This document shows positions 1 through 6,468 of a stretch of 17,396 nucleotides of DNA, piece by piece. The position numbers and the translations under genes were made by a program. Origin of the DNA: Deltaproteobacteria bacterium (GTDB lineage: Bacteria; Desulfobacterota; JADFXK01); NCBI GenBank assembly GCA_015233295.1, contig JADFYC010000029.1, positions 1 to 17,396 on the forward strand, read 5' to 3'. Every line of letters starts with the position of its first letter. The stretch's first letter is position 1. The notes under the pieces were generated by a model. It saw only the letters and a list, made by a program, of their open reading frames with translations, had not been told where the DNA came from and made no database searches.

Positions 1-433
1 AAAGAAATCGCCGGCCTGGTTCGTTTAGACATCTTAGGACGGCCAATCATCCGGTCTGGCATCACTATTCCCGAAAAGGCATGGACGTCGCTTCCCCAAA
101 GTTTGCCGGAGCCAATAATTCATGGTCCGATCTTGATCGACCGAAAGTTGTTTCTTGTCGTGAAAACGTCGATCGGTCTCGACTCCTCAAGACAGGAAGG
201 GAGTGACGTTGTCCTTTTCAAAATCGACAAGTTGAAGCAGATTGTCCTTGATCGGACCGGACTTGGAGAAACCGGAGAGATAGTTCTGGGAATGAATCAA
301 GGAAAACGAATGGTACCGATTTTTCCCAGGCGACTAGGGCCGGCCGGCATGGGCGAGAGTGCCGACAATGAATCTTCACTTAATCTGGCGCTGGAGAAAT
401 CATTACGACAAGAATCAGGCATATTATCCACCC
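1..433 (+). repeat. Inverted repeat, copy A (matches 9111-9543)
   Basis: Position n of this copy equals the complement of position 9544-n. I compared the rows one by one and found no mismatch over 433 bases. The last six bases (CCACCC, 428-433) also belong to the lptG copy that follows, so the exact breakpoint is ambiguous by six bases. The left border is the window edge, so the repeat may be longer. Total identity in a protein-coding stretch means a very recent event or an artefact. Confidence 0.95.
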
Positions 434-525
434 TTCCTGGCGGCCTGGCTGGCCAATATCACTTTCGGTCTTTTCGGTATCTACCTGTTCATGAATATCC
501 CCCAATAAAAGAGAGGAACGGATAA
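1..525 (+). pseudogene. Fragment of sensor kinase periplasmic domain joined to lptG 3' end
   Basis: The frame is open from the first base and runs to a TAA at 523-525. Up to base 433 it encodes exactly the sensor-domain residues also found on the minus strand at 9543-9111 (for example IAGLVRLDILGRPIIRSG). After base 433 the DNA becomes the last 26 codons of lptG plus its stop (428-508), but read in the wrong frame, so the final 30 or so residues are nonsense. There is no native start codon or ribosome binding site; an internal TTG at 103 is the only nominal start. It is not a functional gene but the left end of a duplicated, rearranged segment, and it may continue beyond the window. Confidence 0.85.
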
Positions 526-671
526 GGGCAGTTGTTCACATCTATCCTCAAATCGCTGCCGTTGGAGGGACCATCTGGGTGCCTGGGCAAGCTGGTTCTC
601 AGTAACCTCATACCGGTAATTACACCGTTAATACACTAAAAGTTATAACGTTTTTTCAGCACACGGGCGAT
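428..671 (+). repeat. Direct repeat, copy A (matches 6225-6468)
   Basis: Position n equals position n+5797 without mismatch over 244 bases. The copy carries lptG codons 334-359 and stop, the whole lptG/kinase spacer, and the 3' end of the hybrid kinase gene (minus strand). It ends at base 671; base 672 is T here and A at 6469. On its left it is joined to the inverted kinase fragment, on its right to lptF. Confidence 0.95.
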
Positions 672-1079
672 TTCGTATAATATGTCTTTGAAATTCTTGT
701 TACCCCACGGAAGGGCAAAGATGGCCAGGAACGATGTTATCAAGTAAGTGATCACCCCGATGACCAGCACTGGAGGCATAAGCTGATATAGACTGATGCC
801 GGCGGTTTTCATAGCGGTTATTTCATTATCGTGAGACAACCTCAAGAAAGCCAGGAGGACGGCCAGGAGAGTTGACATGGGCAGGGTGAAAACAAAAAAA
901 TAGGGGAGGATAGACGCGATCAAGCCTCCCACCTGCCGCAGTTGAATACCTCGGCTGAAGATCATTTCGGCCATACTCATAACCCGGCTGAGCAAGAGAA
1001 CGAAAGTGAAAACCACCAGGCTGACCCAAAGTGGAGTAAGTATCTCTTTGATGATGTAAAAATGAATAGTTTTTTTCAT
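636..1079 (-). pseudogene. lptF: lptF, N-terminal third, fused to kinase C-terminal tail
   Basis: LptF is one of the two inner-membrane permease subunits (YjgP/YjgQ family) of the LptB2FG transporter that extracts lipopolysaccharide from the inner membrane. Residues 1-136 look native: transmembrane segments at about 15-36, 52-80 and 101-124, with the family-typical stretch DNEITAMKTAGIS (84-96) between segments 2 and 3. From residue 137 the sequence IARVLKKRYNF is identical to the last 11 residues of the hybrid kinase encoded at 6433. Normal LptF is about 370 residues, so the periplasmic beta-jellyroll and the last three membrane segments are missing. The start is ATG with GGAGG four bases upstream (1084-1088). 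The gene is divergent from the acidic protein gene. The fusion is in frame only because both genes have an Ile-Ala-(Arg) codon run at the junction. It cannot work as a transporter subunit. Confidence 0.85.
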
Positions 1080-1110
1080 ATTGCCTCCGATCTTACCGGA
1101 TTGAGGATTA

Positions 1111-1137
1111 ATTGTAAACGGATTTTTTTGGGATCAA
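1111..1137 (-). promoter_or_regulatory. Possible promoter for lptF
   Basis: On the minus strand TTGATC (1137-1132) is followed after 15 bases by TACAAT (1116-1111), 31 bases ahead of the lptF start. The hexamers are good but the spacer is shorter than the usual 16-18 bases, so this is only a candidate. Confidence 0.35.
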
Positions 1138-1182
1138 GGGAACATTCTGTTCTTGAATTGGGCGGCCCCGGGACGAAAAGTC

Positions 1183-1215
1183 TTGACACCGTAAGGTTGA
1201 AATGTTAGCTATAAC
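1183..1215 (+). promoter_or_regulatory. Possible promoter for the acidic protein gene
   Basis: A perfect -35 hexamer TTGACA lies at 1183-1188. The best -10 match, TATAAC, is at 1210-1215, giving a 21-base spacer, which is long; a poorer -10 (TAGCTA, 1206-1211) gives 17 bases. The site sits in the 183-base divergent gap between lptF and the acidic protein gene. Confidence 0.4.
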
Positions 1216-1262
1216 TCGGCTTAGTTCTTTATGAATGGACATGAAGAAAGGGGGTGGGCGCG

Positions 1263-3812
1263 GTGAAGGATAGAGACACACTGAGCAACTTGAAAGGCAA
1301 GAACCCGACGAGTTCCGGCGCGGATTTAGGTGAAGATGATATATTAGATTTAATTAATACTATTGATGAATTGGGCCTGGATATAACCGACCCCCCCGCC
1401 TCCCCAGCCCCTTCCAACGGGTTTGATCAGTCCTTGATTGAAGCCGACATTGACGCAGAAATAGAACAGTTGTTTAAGGAAGATGATGAACTTCGGAGGA
1501 CTTTGGACCGATCTCTGTCTTCAGAAGGGCCGCCCGATAAGATTGTAGGTGATGACGCTTTTCTCATGGATGAACCAATCGGGGACGAGGTATTAAAGCT
1601 GCATGATCTGGAGGACGATGAGATACTCCTTGGTCCCGACCAACCACCGAACTCGACGGAGAAAGATGAATCTCTGACTGACGATATTGACCTGTTATTC
1701 GGCTCTGACAATGACCTGTTTGCTACGGGTCAAGGGCAATCTGCCTTAATAATAGATGAGAACGGGAAGTCCCATTCGGAAGATGATATCCATATCCTGA
1801 CCGATTTGGCCGATGATGAGATGCTGGATGATAACGACGATCGCTTTGATTTTTCTGCTGATGCGCCGGAACCGGGTGGTGATGAGATCCACGTCTTGGA
1901 TGAATTAGCCGACGATGAAGTGTTGGTTGATGATGAGGAATTACTAGAACCGGACGAACCACTCGGTCTGACTGAAGAAGAAGCCGGGCAGCCGGGGGAA
2001 TATCAAGATATTCTATCTGATTTTAGTGACGATGAGATTCTTTCCGCTGGTGCGGATCAGCCCACCCTGGCTGAAAAAGAGGCCGAACTCCCCTTCGATG
2101 ATCTTGAAGACCTGGACGATTTGACTTCGGAAGAGGTCTTGCTCGAGGAAGAAGGGCCCTTGTCTTTCGATGAGCCGCCGGATTCCGCCGCGCATACCGA
2201 ACCTTCTGTGGAAGACGATGATATATTCACTGATATTACGGATATAGGGGGGGCGACGGAGGGTGTCTACCAACCCACCCTGGCTGAAAAAGAAGCCGAA
2301 GTCGCCTCCGATGATTTTGAAGACCTGAGTCGCTCGTTAGATGAGACCTTAGCCGAGGAAGAAGAACCGCTAATCCTGGACGAGCCGCTGGACTTGACCG
2401 AACCGGAAACGGAACCATCATCGGACGATGTGGAACTTCTGGCCGGGTTGTCGGAAGATGACATGTTGGCTCAAGATGAAGAGCAACCCGCCCTGACCGA
2501 AGAAGAGGCAGGGGTGGCGCTTGATGATCTTGACGACCTGAGTCGCTCGATTTTCGATGAGACTTTAGTCGAAGAAGAGGAACCGGTCACTTTAGTGGAG
2601 AGAGAGGAAGAACTCCTGGCTGCCGAGTTTCAAACTCTGACCGAGCCGGCTGAAGGCCAGGCCATTGCCCGATATGAAGAAAAGATTGGGTCGGATATCC
2701 AAGATGACGAGTTCACGTTAGAAGGCGCTGAGCCCATTGGTGATCCGGCCGAAGAAGATGTGTTCGCTGAGGCGACTGGGCTATCGGTTTTAACCGCACT
2801 TGAAGAGGACATCGGTTCGGAAACGGCTTATGAAGAGGAACCGGGCGAAGTTTTTCTTCAGCCAGAACCGGGTGCAAGGCCTGACGATTCCGGCGTGTCT
2901 AAGGACGCGTCTTGGAGTGATGAGGAACTCACCGACGAGGAACTCGATGCCGCGACCGCGGATATGTTTCGACTTCCGGAAGAACCTGAGCCCGAACCGG
3001 CTGACGCAATTTCTTCCGACCAGGCCGAGGTTGCCTTTGATATGATAGCGGAAAGCCTGGCGGCCGCGTCCCTGGAAGAAGACCTGGCGCCTCCCGCTCC
3101 GGAAACCGATGACTCGGCGGTCGATGAACCGTCTGAACCGGTTGAACCACCAAGCGGATTAGATATTACGGATAATGACGTAACCATCAGTGGACATGAC
3201 TCTCCCAGCTTCTGGGAGGAAGATACTGTGGAGGCCCGGAAGCTTGATCTCATCGTCGAAGAAGGCGTTGATCGGGTCTATGAGCAGATGGACGAGGAGC
3301 AGATAACCGAGCCGGAAACGCCGCTGGATGAACAGGACCCGGACGTGGCTCACGTCGGTGATATCCTATTGCTCACGCCTGAAATGATGGAGCCCCCGGG
3401 AGCTTATTTGGAACCGGAGCAGAAGCCCGAATCAATCATGGCGGCAATTTCTCCTGAACCGGCGTTGATGCTGGAACCTGAACCTGGACCGCCGATGGAA
3501 CCGGTGACGGCGTTTGAATCCGCACCAGAGGAAAAGGGCGTGGACAAAGCTGCCGCCAAAATTGATCAAATTAAGTTTGAAGAAACTTTGGCCGCGATCA
3601 TAGTTGACCAAATATCGGAAGATAGGATCGCCGGCCTGGTTACCCAAGCCGTTGAAAACGCTCTGTCTCAAAAAATGACCACCGATTTGGTAACCAGAGC
3701 TTTCGAGGAGGCGCTGACCAAAGTCGCCAGAGAGGTGATGGTCGAAGTCGCCGAACGAATAATCGGTTCTGCTGTGGAACAATTGAAGGGCGATTTGACC
3801 ATTGAAGAATGA
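1263..3812 (+). CDS. Large acidic repeat protein upstream of valS (PopZ-like design)
   Basis: I cannot assign a named family. The protein (849 residues from GTG 1263; 852 from GTG 1254) is dominated by Asp, Glu, Pro and Leu and should be strongly acidic and mostly disordered. There is no signal peptide and no membrane segment. An N-terminal motif DDILDLINTIDEL (about 25-37 from GTG 1263) may form a short helix. Similar DD-x-hydrophobic motifs recur (HDLEDDEIL, TDLADDEML, DELADDEVL, SDFSDDEIL). About four units of 71-72 residues fill residues 195-478. The last 80 residues differ: they are rich in Ala, Val, Lys and Arg and look like amphipathic helices (for example ALTKVAREVMVEVAERI). GTG 1263 is preferred because AAGGGGG (1248-1254) lies eight bases before it. 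An acidic disordered body with a helical C-terminus directly before valS recalls alphaproteobacterial PopZ, but that is an architectural inference. A strong terminator follows, so it is probably transcribed alone from the divergent promoter region. Confidence 0.85.
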   Translation: MKDRDTLSNLKGKNPTSSGADLGEDDILDLINTIDELGLDITDPPASPAPSNGFDQSLIEADIDAEIEQLFKEDDELRRTLDRSLSSEGPPDKIVGDDAFLMDEPIGDEVLKLHDLEDDEILLGPDQPPNSTEKDESLTDDIDLLFGSDNDLFATGQGQSALIIDENGKSHSEDDIHILTDLADDEMLDDNDDRFDFSADAPEPGGDEIHVLDELADDEVLVDDEELLEPDEPLGLTEEEAGQPGEYQDILSDFSDDEILSAGADQPTLAEKEAELPFDDLEDLDDLTSEEVLLEEEGPLSFDEPPDSAAHTEPSVEDDDIFTDITDIGGATEGVYQPTLAEKEAEVASDDFEDLSRSLDETLAEEEEPLILDEPLDLTEPETEPSSDDVELLAGLSEDDMLAQDEEQPALTEEEAGVALDDLDDLSRSIFDETLVEEEEPVTLVEREEELLAAEFQTLTEPAEGQAIARYEEKIGSDIQDDEFTLEGAEPIGDPAEEDVFAEATGLSVLTALEEDIGSETAYEEEPGEVFLQPEPGARPDDSGVSKDASWSDEELTDEELDAATADMFRLPEEPEPEPADAISSDQAEVAFDMIAESLAAASLEEDLAPPAPETDDSAVDEPSEPVEPPSGLDITDNDVTISGHDSPSFWEEDTVEARKLDLIVEEGVDRVYEQMDEEQITEPETPLDEQDPDVAHVGDILLLTPEMMEPPGAYLEPEQKPESIMAAISPEPALMLEPEPGPPMEPVTAFESAPEEKGVDKAAAKIDQIKFEETLAAIIVDQISEDRIAGLVTQAVENALSQKMTTDLVTRAFEEALTKVAREVMVEVAERIIGSAVEQLKGDLTIEE
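1845..2696 (+). repeat. Four degenerate ~213-bp units inside the acidic protein gene
   Basis: Units start at about 1845, 2058, 2271 and 2484, a spacing of 213 bases or 71 codons. Units 2 and 3 both begin QPTLAEKEAE, and unit 4 begins QPALTEEEAG. Units 3 and 4 share DLSRS followed by DETL and EEEEP. Unit 1 shares DEPLGLTE and SDDEIL with the end of unit 3 at an offset of exactly 142 residues. A weaker unit may precede (about 1630-1844). The DNA of units 2 and 3 is still similar at the unit starts, so amplification seems to have been by in-gene duplication. Confidence 0.75.
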
Positions 3813-4007
3813 GCGACTGATGAGACCGTGCCTGCCGGTGCTTCGGGACCGGGGATTTTTCCGGACGAAAGTCTCCGCTGCTAAATCCGCGGTTTGACCT
3901 GAAAGCAGACTATTTGATGAACGGGGGCGCCTGGCGATCCCCCTTTTTTTATGGAGCCGGGATAGGTTTCCTGATCGCTGACTGCAACAAACCAGAGGTG
4001 CACATTT
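3813..4007 (+). other. Spacer between acidic protein gene and valS with several hairpins
   Basis: This 195-base gap contains a hairpin CCGGT/ACCGG (3835-3839 with 3848-3852) followed by a T run at 3856-3860, a small GAAA-loop hairpin GGAC-GAAA-GTCTCC (about 3863-3876), and a strong terminator at 3923-3950. I looked for a T-box leader motif for valS and did not find the conserved AGGGTGG sequence. No convincing promoter is visible in the 57 bases between terminator and valS start. Confidence 0.4.
3923..3950 (+). terminator. Rho-independent terminator after the acidic protein gene
   Basis: The stem GGGGGCGC (3923-3930) pairs with GCG and CCCCC (3934-3943) around a CTG loop, with a two-base AT bulge, and seven T follow (3944-3950). 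It ends transcription of the acidic protein gene, or could act as an attenuator in front of valS. Confidence 0.85.
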
Positions 4008-5183
4008 ATGAATATGGATGCATTGCCTAAAGGCTATGAGCCCAGCCTGGTGGAAGAGAAGTGGTATCGTTTCTGGGAAGAAAATCATTTGTTTCGAGCT
4101 GAGGCAGAGAATGCCGGCGAAGCCTATTCCATTGTCATCCCTCCACCCAACGTGACTGGGACCTTGCACATGGGTCATGCGTTAAATAATACGTTGCAAG
4201 ATATCCTGGTCAGGTTTAAACGGATGCAGGGTTATAACGTGCTGTGGATGCCCGGGATGGACCATGCGGGAATTGCCACCCAGAACGTGGTGGAGAGACA
4301 ACTGGCTTCGGAAGGCAGCGACCGGCATGCCTTGGGCCGGGAACGGTTTATCGAGCGGGTGTGGGAATGGCGGAAAAAATACGGCGGCATCATTCTGAAT
4401 CAATTGAAGCGCCTGGGAGCCTCCTGTGACTGGAGCCGGACCCGGTTCACCATGGACGAGGGGCTATCAAAAGCGGTTAAAGAGGTATTTGTCACCCTTT
4501 ACGAACAGGGACTGATCTATCGCGGTGACTATATCATAAATTGGTGCCCCCGATGCCAAACCGCCCTGGCCGATCTAGAAGTGGAACACGAGACGATAGA
4601 AGGGGCCTTGTACTACATCAACTATCCCTTTGCCGGTGGGGGAGGCAGTCTGACGGTGGCTACCACCCGCCCGGAAACGTTGCTGGGTGACACCGCAGTA
4701 GCCGTAAACCCAAAGGATCCCCGGCACAAAAACTTAACGGATACGCACGTCTTGCTGCCTCTTTTGAAACGAAAACTGCCCATCATTTTTGATGAGTATG
4801 TTGATGTCGAATTCGGCGCCGGGGCTCTCAAAATCACACCCGCTCATGATTTTAATGATTTTGAGCTTGGGTTAAAGCATAAACTGGACATGATCAGAAT
4901 CATGGATGACCAGGGGCGGATGAGTGAACAAGCCGGGAAATATGCTGGACAGGATCGATTTGAATGCCGAACCAATATTCTCGAAGATCTTAAAAAGGAA
5001 AACCTGTTCAAGAAAAAGGAAACCTATCATCACAATGTAGGGCATTGTTACCGGTGTAAGACCATGATCGAACCCATTTTGTCTAAGCAATGGTTCGTCA
5101 AGGTCGGACCTTTGGCTGAAAAGGCTTCCCAAGCCGTTATCCAGGGCAAGAAAGCAGAGATCGTAGATAGGTATTTGAGTTAG
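4008..5183 (+). pseudogene. valS: valS, truncated valyl-tRNA synthetase (N-terminal 44%)
   Basis: Class I valyl-tRNA synthetase, which charges tRNA-Val and edits mischarged Thr. Visible parts are the N-terminal motif GYEPSLVEEKWY (9-20), the HIGH motif as HMGH (54-57) after PPPNVTGTL, the two zinc-type pairs WCPRC (179-183) and CYRC (347-350), and the CP1 editing domain with TTRPETLLGDTAVAV (219-233) and GAGALKITPAHD (270-281). The sequence is family-like up to KAEIV (386), then reads DRYLS and stops. The normal protein has about 880 residues; the second half of the Rossmann fold with KMSKS, the anticodon-binding domain and the C-terminal coiled coil are absent, so the product could not aminoacylate. 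ATG 4008 has AGAGGTG seven bases upstream. The loss coincides with one of three rearrangement junctions. Confidence 0.9.
5160..5183 (+). other. Junction from valS into probable lptF 3' end
   Basis: ValRS similarity ends at the Val codon 5163-5165. In the same frame DRYLS and TAG follow, ending 42 bases before the lptG start. In most Gram-negatives lptF ends just before lptG, and a short charged tail of this type would suit an LptF C-terminus, so I infer these codons are the end of lptF. The exact breakpoint cannot be fixed because neither intact parent sequence is in the window. Confidence 0.5.
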
Positions 5184-5225
5184 TCTGGCTGAATGGAGAA
5201 TTGGATTTCAACTTAGGATGGTTAG

Positions 5226-6305
5226 ATGAAAATAATCACCAATTATGCCCTAAAAGAGTTCACCAAGCTGTTTTGTTTCTGCCTGGTGGCCTTTATTGCC
5301 ATTTTTCTAACCGTTGATTTCTTTGAAAAAGTAGATCGTTTCGCTGTAGCCAAAGTATCCACCGTGACCATGATTTATTTCTTTCTGCTTAAGATCCCCC
5401 AAATCCTGGTGCTCATGATACCTGTGGCCGTGCTGATGGGTGTAATGTTATGTTTGGGTATCATGTATCGAAACAACGAAATAACGGCCATGAAATCCTG
5501 CGGCATTAGCATGAACCAACTAGCCTACCCATTTCTGCTGGTTTGTCTCCTATGTTCTCTTTTATCTTTCTCCATCGACCAAAAAATTGTTCCTCATGCC
5601 AGTGAAGTCGTCAATCGGATCTGGGAGTTGCAGATAGAAAAGAAACCGGCTGAAAGCTTCTACCTGAATGAAAAAATCTGGTTTCGGGGATCGAATTCAA
5701 TCTATAATATTCAGGTGTATCAAAAAGACAAGAAGGTATTCGAAGGCGTTACCATTTATTTTCTAGATAAAGATTTTAACCTGGTTAAACGGCTCGACGC
5801 CAAACGGGCCCAATGGGTGGACGGAAAGTGGCTCTTCCATAACGGGCTGATCCAAATCAAAGATACTGATGGTTCCTTCCGAACCACCCGGTTCTCCATA
5901 GAGCTTATTGATCTGCCTGAAAGGCCGAGTGATTTGGAGCATGTCATCAAGAACTCGGAAGAAATGACCGTAGCCGAGATATCCAATTATATTAATAAAA
6001 TCAAAACAGAGGGTTATAACGCGACCCGATACGAAGTGGACCTGCATGCCAAGATTGCCTTTCCCCTGGTCTCAGTCATCCTCGGCCTGATTGGAATCTC
6101 AGTGGCTCTGGGTAAGGGAAACAAGGGTGGCCTGGCCGGCGGCATTGGTATAAGTATTTCATTTTCTTTTTTTTATTGGGTGTTCTTCGGCTTCACTGTG
6201 TCCATGGGATACTCCGGACTGCTCCCACCCTTCCTGGCGGCCTGGCTGGCCAATATCACTTTCGGTCTTTTCGGTATCTACCTGTTCATGAATATCCCCC
6301 AATAA
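5226..6305 (+). CDS. lptG: LptG, LPS export permease subunit
   Basis: YjgP/YjgQ family permease, partner of LptF in the LptB2FG ABC transporter that moves lipopolysaccharide from the inner membrane to the LptC/LptA bridge. At 359 residues it is full length. Membrane segments are at about 12-32, 48-82, 99-118, then a periplasmic beta-jellyroll (about 120-265), then segments at 277-295, 306-327 and 333-357. The motif NNEITAMKSCGIS (83-95) parallels the one in the lptF fragment. ATG 5226 has AGGA seven bases upstream (5215-5218). It is called lptG rather than lptF because a distinct paralogue (636-1079) has the LptF-type N-terminus MKKTIHFYIIKEILTP, while this one begins with the LptG-like LKEFTKLF. 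It is convergent with the kinase gene. Its last 26 codons are duplicated at 428-508. Confidence 0.9.
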   Translation: MKIITNYALKEFTKLFCFCLVAFIAIFLTVDFFEKVDRFAVAKVSTVTMIYFFLLKIPQILVLMIPVAVLMGVMLCLGIMYRNNEITAMKSCGISMNQLAYPFLLVCLLCSLLSFSIDQKIVPHASEVVNRIWELQIEKKPAESFYLNEKIWFRGSNSIYNIQVYQKDKKVFEGVTIYFLDKDFNLVKRLDAKRAQWVDGKWLFHNGLIQIKDTDGSFRTTRFSIELIDLPERPSDLEHVIKNSEEMTVAEISNYINKIKTEGYNATRYEVDLHAKIAFPLVSVILGLIGISVALGKGNKGGLAGGIGISISFSFFYWVFFGFTVSMGYSGLLPPFLAAWLANITFGLFGIYLFMNIPQ

Positions 6306-6468
6306 AAGAGAGGAACGGATAAGGGCAGTTGTTCACATCTATCCTCAAATCGCTGCCGTTGGAGGGACCATCTGGGTGCCTGGGCAAGCTGGTTCTCAGT
6401 AACCTCATACCGGTAATTACACCGTTAATACACTAAAAGTTATAACGTTTTTTCAGCACACGGGCGAT
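6225..6468 (+). repeat. Direct repeat, copy B (matches 428-671)
   Basis: This copy has its natural context on both sides: the lptG frame continues to its left and the kinase frame to its right. It is therefore the parental copy, and 428-671 is the derived one. Confidence 0.93.

Noticed and set aside
103..525. 140-codon frame starting TTG
   Set aside because: It is a piece of the kinase sensor domain followed by out-of-frame lptG DNA; no ribosome binding site. Treated as a rearranged fragment.
3813..4007. T-box riboswitch for valS
   Set aside because: No T-box core sequence or specifier-loop pattern could be found, only ordinary hairpins and a terminator.
3432..4178. 248-codon minus-strand frame
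   Set aside because: It lies opposite the acidic protein gene, the strong terminator and the valS start; composition is rich in His, Arg and Phe, typical of a shadow.
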